Positions 59,389 to 64,000 of a stretch of DNA of 64,000 nt are shown in pieces. Source of the DNA: Stutzerimonas stutzeri (lineage in GTDB: Bacteria; Pseudomonadota; Gammaproteobacteria; Pseudomonadales; Pseudomonadaceae); NCBI GenBank assembly GCA_002387205.1, contig DGLA01000024.1:108602-172601 (forward strand). Reading direction: 5' to 3'. The notes beneath the pieces are model-generated. The model saw only the letters and a program-made list of their open reading frames with translations. It searched no databases and was not told the origin of the DNA. Both the position numbers and the translations under genes were made by a program. Each line of letters opens with the position of its first letter. The stretch's first letter is position 1.

Positions 59389-59524
59389 ACCCTGCGCGGC
59401 TCCGGCAGAAGAGAATGATCTGCCTGCTGAATCGCTGGATATTTGCCGGGGTGTCCTTGATTGTTGCCCGCTCGACATCTGCCTAGAGTGATGGGATTAC
59501 AAAAACAATCCTCCGGAGCCTGCG

Positions 59525-61621
59525 ATGAGCGAAGCGACCCGGCACCACCGTGCCTGCCACCTGTGCGAGGCCATCTGTGGCCTGACCATCGAGACTCGTG
59601 ACGAGCAGATACTGTCCATCAAGGGTGACCCGGAGGACAGTTTCAGCCGCGGCCACATCTGCCCCAAGGCCGTGGCGTTGCAGGACATCCAGAACGATCC
59701 GGACCGCCTGCGTCATCCGATGCGTCGTGTTGGCAGCGAGTGGCAGGCGATCGAGTGGGACGAGGCGTTTGCGCTGGTCGCCGAGCGCCTGGCCGATATT
59801 CGCGAGCGTCACGGTAACAATGCAGTGGCCGTCTATCAGGGCAACCCCAGCGTGCACAACTATGGGCTGATGACCCACAGCAACTACTTTCTCGGCCAGC
59901 TGAAAACGCGCAATCGGTTTTCAGCGACCTCGGTCGACCAGCTACCGCACCACCTGACCAGTCTGATGATGTATGGCCACGGCATGCTGATTCCGATTCC
60001 CGACATCGATCACACCGACTTCATGCTGATACTGGGCGGCAATCCGCTGGCCTCCAACGGCAGCATCATGACCGTTCCGGATGTGGAAAAGCGTCTCAAG
60101 GCCGTACAGGCACGAGGCGGCAAGCTGGTGGTGGTCGACCCGCGGCGCAGCGAAACCGCCGCCATCGCCGATCGGCATCTGTTCATCCGCCCGGGTGAAG
60201 ATGCGGCGCTGCTTTTCGGCCTGCTCAACACGCTATTCGACGAAGGCCTGACCCGCGCCAGCCATCTTCCTGTGGATGGGCTGGACGTTCTTCGTGCGGC
60301 AGCGGCGCCGTTCACGGCCGAGGCGATGGGCCCGCGCTGCGGCGTACCGCCCGAACACATTCGCCAGCTGGCGCGAGATTTCGCCGCTGCGGACAAAGCG
60401 GTCTGCTACGGCCGCATGGGTGTCTCGACCCAGGCATTCGGCACGCTATGCCAGTGGCTGGTTCAGTCGATCAACCTGGTCACTGGAAATCTGGATCGTG
60501 TGGGCGGCGCGCTTTGCACGGAGCCGGCAGTGGACCTGGTCGCGAACACCTCGGGGGGACACTTCAACCGCTGGCAGAGCCGTGTGTCGGGATTGCCGGA
60601 ATACGGCGGCGAACTACCGGTGTCGGCGCTGGCCGAGGAAATGCTGACCGAAGGGGAAGGACAGGTTCAGGCACTGGTGACGGTTGCCGGCAACCCGGTG
60701 CTTTCGACACCCAACGGCCGGCAGTTGGAGCAGGCGCTGGATGGGCTGGAGTTCATGCTCAGTATCGATTTCTACATCAACGAGACCACCCGTTACGCCG
60801 ACCTGATCCTGCCACCCACCGCGCCCCTGGAGCACGATCACTACGACACCACGTTCAATGTCTTTGCGGTGCGCAACGTCACCCGCTTCAACGAAGCGGT
60901 GCTACCCAAGCCTGCAGGTGCGCTACACGACTGGGAAATCTTTGTCGGGTTGGCCAAGGCGTTCGCGGCGCGTATCGGAGGCGATCTGAAGCCCACCATG
61001 GCGCCAGAGCGGATGATCGACCGTGGCTTGCGTACCGGCCCGTATGGTGAGCAAAGCGAACTGAACCTCAGCCTCTCCAGGCTGCGTGATTATCCACACG
61101 GGCTCGATCTCGGTGCGCTGAAGCCGAATCTGGCCGGGCGGCTGAAGACCGAGGGTCAGCGCGTTCAGGCCGCGCCGTCGCTGTTTCTCTCGGATGTGCA
61201 GCGTTTTGCGACGGCGGCCAGTGTCTCCACCGATCAGTTGGTGCTGATCGGTCGCCGTCATGTGCGTAGCAACAACTCATGGATGCACAACTATCACCGA
61301 CTGGTGAAGGGCAAGCCGCGCCACCAGCTGCTGATGAACCCAGCGGATCTGAATCGGCTTTCACTGCTTGACGGACAGCGTGTGCGGGTTCGCTCGCGGG
61401 TCGGCGTGATCGAAGTCGAAGTGGCCGCCAGCGACGAGATGATGCCCGGTGTGGTCAGCCTGCCCCATGGCTGGGGCCACGGCCGCGCCGGATCGCAGCT
61501 GGAGATTGCCAATCGCCAGCCAGGCGCCAGTGCCAACGACCTCACCGACGAGCGCCAGCTTGATGCCTTGTCGGGAAACGCCGCGCTCAATGGCGTACCG
61601 GTAGAGGTAGAGGCAGCGTAA
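59525..61621 (+). CDS. molybdopterin oxidoreductase, cytoplasmic, orphan
   Basis: DMSO-reductase-superfamily enzyme of 698 residues. An N-terminal [4Fe-4S] motif is complete: Cys11, Cys14, Cys18 and Cys46 (CHLCEAICG ... GHICPKA). Molybdopterin guanine dinucleotide-binding regions follow, e.g. LILGGNPLASNGS near 166-180, NLVTGNLDRVGGALC and a C-terminal beta-barrel (DGQRVRVRSRVGVIEVEVAA). There is no Tat signal, so it should stay in the cytosol. At the usual molybdenum-ligand position I see RNRFSATSVDQ (129-139), without Cys, so a Ser ligand is possible. No electron-transfer subunit or cofactor gene is adjacent. The substrate is unknown. Confidence 0.88.
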   Translation: MSEATRHHRACHLCEAICGLTIETRDEQILSIKGDPEDSFSRGHICPKAVALQDIQNDPDRLRHPMRRVGSEWQAIEWDEAFALVAERLADIRERHGNNAVAVYQGNPSVHNYGLMTHSNYFLGQLKTRNRFSATSVDQLPHHLTSLMMYGHGMLIPIPDIDHTDFMLILGGNPLASNGSIMTVPDVEKRLKAVQARGGKLVVVDPRRSETAAIADRHLFIRPGEDAALLFGLLNTLFDEGLTRASHLPVDGLDVLRAAAAPFTAEAMGPRCGVPPEHIRQLARDFAAADKAVCYGRMGVSTQAFGTLCQWLVQSINLVTGNLDRVGGALCTEPAVDLVANTSGGHFNRWQSRVSGLPEYGGELPVSALAEEMLTEGEGQVQALVTVAGNPVLSTPNGRQLEQALDGLEFMLSIDFYINETTRYADLILPPTAPLEHDHYDTTFNVFAVRNVTRFNEAVLPKPAGALHDWEIFVGLAKAFAARIGGDLKPTMAPERMIDRGLRTGPYGEQSELNLSLSRLRDYPHGLDLGALKPNLAGRLKTEGQRVQAAPSLFLSDVQRFATAASVSTDQLVLIGRRHVRSNNSWMHNYHRLVKGKPRHQLLMNPADLNRLSLLDGQRVRVRSRVGVIEVEVAASDEMMPGVVSLPHGWGHGRAGSQLEIANRQPGASANDLTDERQLDALSGNAALNGVPVEVEAA

Positions 61622-61642
61622 CCGGGAGGGCGTTGCGGCGAG

Positions 61643-61662
61643 AAGGACAGGCCTGTCCTTTT
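61643..61662 (+). terminator. terminator after the molybdopterin oxidoreductase gene
   Basis: AAGGACAGG and CCTGTCCTT (61643-61660) form an 18-bp perfect palindrome followed by TT, 22 nt after the stop codon. Confidence 0.65.
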
Positions 61663-61907
61663 CTGTCGTTCCAACCGCACCAGAGCTAAGCCGGAGCGGC
61701 GATCTGTGACAGGCCCCGACCCGGCCGTCTGGAGTTCTCTCGTCGTTTATGCACGTGCGCCAAGGGAATGACCGGCCCGGCCCCGGTCCTTGGGCTGCAA
61801 CACCCGGTCACCGATCGGACAGCAAACAGCACCGGGCTGAGCAAAGTCGCCGAAACAGTCTGTACTGAAGGATGTCCAAAGTCGCATCCATCGCAGTCGA
61901 GGTTTCC

Positions 61908-63017
61908 ATGACACAGCTCTTCCAGCCGCTCACCCTGCGCCAGCTGACCCTGCCCAATCGCATTGCCGTATCGCCCATGTGCCAGTACTCGGCCAAGGCC
62001 GGGATGGCCAACGACTGGCATCTGGTGCACCTGGGCAGTCGGGCCGTCGGTGGGGCGGGACTGGTCATCATCGAAGCGACAGCGGTAACCGCCGACGGAC
62101 GGATTTCACCCGAGGATCTGGGCATCTGGTCCGATGAGCATGTCGAGCCGCTGCGACGCATTACCCGCTTCATCGAGGCCCAGGGCTCGGTTACGGGTAT
62201 TCAGCTGGCCCACGCCGGGCGCAAGGCAAGCACCTGGCAACCCTGGCTCGGGCGGCACGGCAGCGTGCCCATCGCAGCGGGTGGCTGGACGCCGGTGGGC
62301 CCGTCGAATATCGCCTTCGATCCCGAGCATGCAGTGCCTACTGCGCTCGATGAGACTGGGATCGCCGAAGTCATCCAGGCGTTTGTCCGTGCCGCCGAGC
62401 GTTCGCTGGCGGCGGGCTTCAAGATCGCGGAAGTCCACGCCGCGCACGGCTATCTGTTGCATCAATTCCTGTCGCCGCTATCCAACCGGCGGCAGGACGC
62501 CTATGGCGGATCGTTCGACAACCGTATCCGGCTGCTGCTGGAGGTGACCGAGGCAGTCAGGGGCGTATGGCCCGACGAGCTGCCGTTGTTTGTCCGCCTT
62601 TCGGCAACCGACTGGGTCCAGGACGGCTGGAACGCCGAAGAGACAGTGGAACTGGCGCGCCGGCTGAAGGTTCTCGGCGTGGACCTGATCGACGTCTCTT
62701 CCGGCGGTACCGCGGCCAACGCGGAAATTCCGGTGGGCCCCGGTTATCAGACCCAGTTCGCCGAGCAGGTGCGTCGCGAGGCAGGGATCGCCACCGGCAC
62801 GGTCGGCATGATCACCGAGGCGGTCCAGGCCGAACACATTCTTCGCACCGGCCAGGCGGACCTGATCCTGCTGGCCCGCGAGCTGCTGCGCGATCCCTAC
62901 TGGCCGTTGCATGCCGCCGAAGATCTGCGTGACAGCGCGGTGCCATGGCCCGCCCAGTATGTCCGGGCAGCCCATCGCAATACGCCGATCCGGCAGGTTC
63001 CCGGTTCACTCGAGTGA
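61908..63017 (+). CDS. old yellow enzyme-family NADH:flavin oxidoreductase (YqjM/XenA-like)
   Basis: FMN-dependent ene-reductase of 369 residues, of the thermophilic-like YqjM class. From ATG 61908 (MTQLFQPLTLRQLTLPNRIAVSPMCQYSAKAG) it shows the class-specific flavin cysteine Cys25 in SPMCQYSA and the substrate His pair His177/His180 in EVHAAHGYLLHQFLSPLSNRRQDAYGGSFDNR. It also has the phosphate-binding TGTVGMITE and LLARELLRDPYWP. GAGG is 5 nt before this ATG; the ATG at 61872 has no spacing from its ribosome site. Likely reduces electrophilic enones or nitro compounds; the true substrate is unknown. Confidence 0.92.
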   Translation: MTQLFQPLTLRQLTLPNRIAVSPMCQYSAKAGMANDWHLVHLGSRAVGGAGLVIIEATAVTADGRISPEDLGIWSDEHVEPLRRITRFIEAQGSVTGIQLAHAGRKASTWQPWLGRHGSVPIAAGGWTPVGPSNIAFDPEHAVPTALDETGIAEVIQAFVRAAERSLAAGFKIAEVHAAHGYLLHQFLSPLSNRRQDAYGGSFDNRIRLLLEVTEAVRGVWPDELPLFVRLSATDWVQDGWNAEETVELARRLKVLGVDLIDVSSGGTAANAEIPVGPGYQTQFAEQVRREAGIATGTVGMITEAVQAEHILRTGQADLILLARELLRDPYWPLHAAEDLRDSAVPWPAQYVRAAHRNTPIRQVPGSLE

Positions 63018-63047
63018 CCCCTCTTCAACAGTCATATAGGTACTCCC

Positions 63048-63812
63048 ATGAAAACCAGTGGTTTGCTCGATCAGCTGCTCAAGTCCGGACAGGACCTGTT
63101 GCAAAAGCAGCAAAGCTCGGTGACCCGTTCAACTCCGTCGAAAAGCAGTGGCTCGCTCGGTGACATGGTCTCTGGCGCGGGCGGGCCGCTCGGCAGCCTG
63201 CTCGGCGGGGCGGGCGGAACCGGAAAAGGTGCGCTCGCGACCGGTGCACTCAGCATGTTGATGGGAAGCCGCAGAGGACGCCGCATGGGTGGCAAGGCTG
63301 TCACCTATGGTGGCCTGGCCGCGCTGGGCATGCTCGCCTACAAAGCCTACGGCAACTGGCAGGCGCAACAGGCGCAGCGGGGTGGCGCCGGGGAAGCTCA
63401 GCCGAACACCGCCCAGACGGAGCCAAAGACGGTGGACCGTCTGCCACCCTATCAGGTGGAAGAGCACAGCCGCGCCATCCTCAAGGCGCTGGTCGCTGCG
63501 GCCAAGGCCGACGGCCACGTCGACGAGCAGGAGCGCAAGATGATCGAAGCCGAGCTGGCCCAGCTCACCGAGGATCCTGAATTGCAGCATTGGCTGGAGA
63601 CGGAGCTGAACAAGCCGCTGGACCCGGTGGAAGTGGCTGCGGCCGCTGCCACGCCGGAAATGGCCTCGGAAATGTATCTGGCCAGTGTGTTGATGGTGGA
63701 CGAAGAGCAGTTCATGGAGCGTGCTTATCTGGACGAACTGGCTCGCCAGTTGAAGCTCGAGGCGGGATTGAAAGCCGAACTGGAAAGCCAGGTGCGTGGC
63801 GTGTCTGCCTGA
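63048..63812 (+). CDS. TerB-like DUF533 (YebE) inner-membrane protein
   Basis: A 254-residue protein resembling E. coli YebE (DUF533). It starts MKTSGLLDQLLKSGQDLLQKQQSSVTRS, then a Gly-rich low-complexity zone (about 40-80), one membrane span (TYGGLAALGMLAYKAYGNW, about 86-104) and a helical TerB-like C-terminal domain (about 130-250) with AAAKADGHVDEQERKMIEAEL, whose acidic pattern resembles a metal-binding TerB motif. The function is unknown; YebE is envelope-stress-regulated in E. coli. It is 30 nt after the ene-reductase gene on the same strand. Confidence 0.87.
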   Translation: MKTSGLLDQLLKSGQDLLQKQQSSVTRSTPSKSSGSLGDMVSGAGGPLGSLLGGAGGTGKGALATGALSMLMGSRRGRRMGGKAVTYGGLAALGMLAYKAYGNWQAQQAQRGGAGEAQPNTAQTEPKTVDRLPPYQVEEHSRAILKALVAAAKADGHVDEQERKMIEAELAQLTEDPELQHWLETELNKPLDPVEVAAAAATPEMASEMYLASVLMVDEEQFMERAYLDELARQLKLEAGLKAELESQVRGVSA

Positions 63813-63896
63813 TCGCGCTCGGGGCGGCCCTCGCGCCGCCTCCGTTCGCTCCGCTCCCGCTGCTTGACAATTGCCCACCCGGCCGTCCCGCGTGGG

Positions 63897-63925
63897 CTGT
63901 CAGCAGCGGTCTGCTGCGCTATAAT
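63897..63925 (+). promoter_or_regulatory. candidate prfB promoter
   Basis: CTGTCA (63897-63902), 17 nt spacer, then the perfect -10 box TATAAT (63920-63925), about 33 nt before the expected transcription start-to-ATG stretch of prfB. The -35 is weak (4 of 6). Confidence 0.65.
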
Positions 63926-63965
63926 CGCCGGCTTTTCGCACCGTCCGATTGAGAGCTGCCTACCT

Positions 63966-64000
63966 ATGGAAATCAACCCGATCCTCAACAGCATCAAGGA
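63966..64000 (+). CDS. prfB: peptide chain release factor 2, first codons only
   Basis: The last 35 nt of the window read MEINPILNSIK, which matches the N-terminus of Pseudomonas RF2, the factor that terminates at UGA and UAA. Only 11 full codons are present. The programmed +1 frameshift site expected near codon 25 lies outside the window. A TATAAT promoter lies about 40 nt upstream. In related genomes prfB often follows recJ; here three genes stand between them. Confidence 0.8.
   Translation, partial: MEINPILNSIK

Noticed and set aside
1..64000. Search for defence islands, prophage genes, toxin-antitoxin pairs, secretion-system clusters or biosynthetic gene clusters
   Set aside because: Nearly every coding stretch belongs to a housekeeping or well-known conserved family; none of the hallmark genes for such systems is present.

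Overview
The window is about 60% GC, densely packed with genes, and reads as chromosomal core genome of a gammaproteobacterium of the Pseudomonas sensu lato lineage. A Stutzerimonas (P. stutzeri group) type organism fits best. The basis is the gene order (valS-holC-pepA-lptFG, queA-tgt-yajC-secDF-suhB-trmJ-cysE-iscRSUA-hscBA-fdx-iscX-ndk-rlmN-pilF-rodZ-ispG-hisS-yfgM-bamB-der, then leuA, xseA, guaBA, tadA) and protein sequences that match remembered Pseudomonas proteins closely. The species call is inference. There is no phage, insertion sequence, CRISPR array, rRNA operon or obvious foreign island.

Layout. Positions 1-3971 (minus strand): pepA, holC, a small conserved gene and the N-terminal half of valS. 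Positions 4157-6332: the LPS-export permeases lptF and lptG. Positions 6390-7764 (minus): an RDD membrane protein, a cold-shock protein with a long untranslated leader, and tRNA-Leu(CAA) with its own promoter. Positions 7836-13242: tRNA queuosine modification (queA, tgt) and the Sec accessory genes (yajC, secD, secF). Positions 13481-21675: suhB (minus), trmJ, cysE and the whole ISC iron-sulfur assembly operon behind an IscR-type operator. Positions 21809-31025: ndk, rlmN, pilF, rodZ, ispG, hisS, yfgM, bamB and der, mostly overlapping or closely spaced.

Positions 31030-43070: a second serine acetyltransferase, a methionine-type aminotransferase with a nitrilase-fold amidase (methionine salvage or repair), two small membrane proteins, endonuclease I, a DMT exporter, leuA with a structured leader, and a minus-strand block xseA - M23 peptidase - isochorismatase-like hydrolase - YbdG-type mechanosensitive channel. 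Positions 43211-50076: a zinc-ribbon protein of unknown function, guaB and guaA (GMP synthesis) separated by a repeat, a DUF1206 protein, a Tat-type multicopper oxidase and tadA. Positions 50100-53753: argF coupled to an orphan ABC ATPase, the monothiol glutaredoxin grxD, and the iron-storage pair bfr/bfd with a Fur-box-like site. Positions 53961-64000: yaeQ, the 5-oxoprolinase genes pxpA-B-C facing a winged-helix regulator across a perfect palindrome, recJ, an orphan molybdopterin oxidoreductase, an old-yellow-enzyme reductase, a TerB/DUF533 protein and the first codons of prfB.

Functionally, much of the window concerns iron-sulfur and iron handling (isc operon, grxD, bfr/bfd, and clients such as ispG, rlmN and the molybdoenzyme), envelope biogenesis (lptFG, secDF, bamB, rodZ, pilF) and translation (valS, hisS, queA, tgt, trmJ, tadA, tRNA-Leu, prfB). 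I did not find a clearly new multi-gene system. The observations most worth a second look are regulatory or structural: the palindrome in front of the pxp genes, the ndk promoter inside a hairpin, the structured secF 3' region, the leuA leader, inverted repeats around guaB, and a few orphan or uncharacterised genes.
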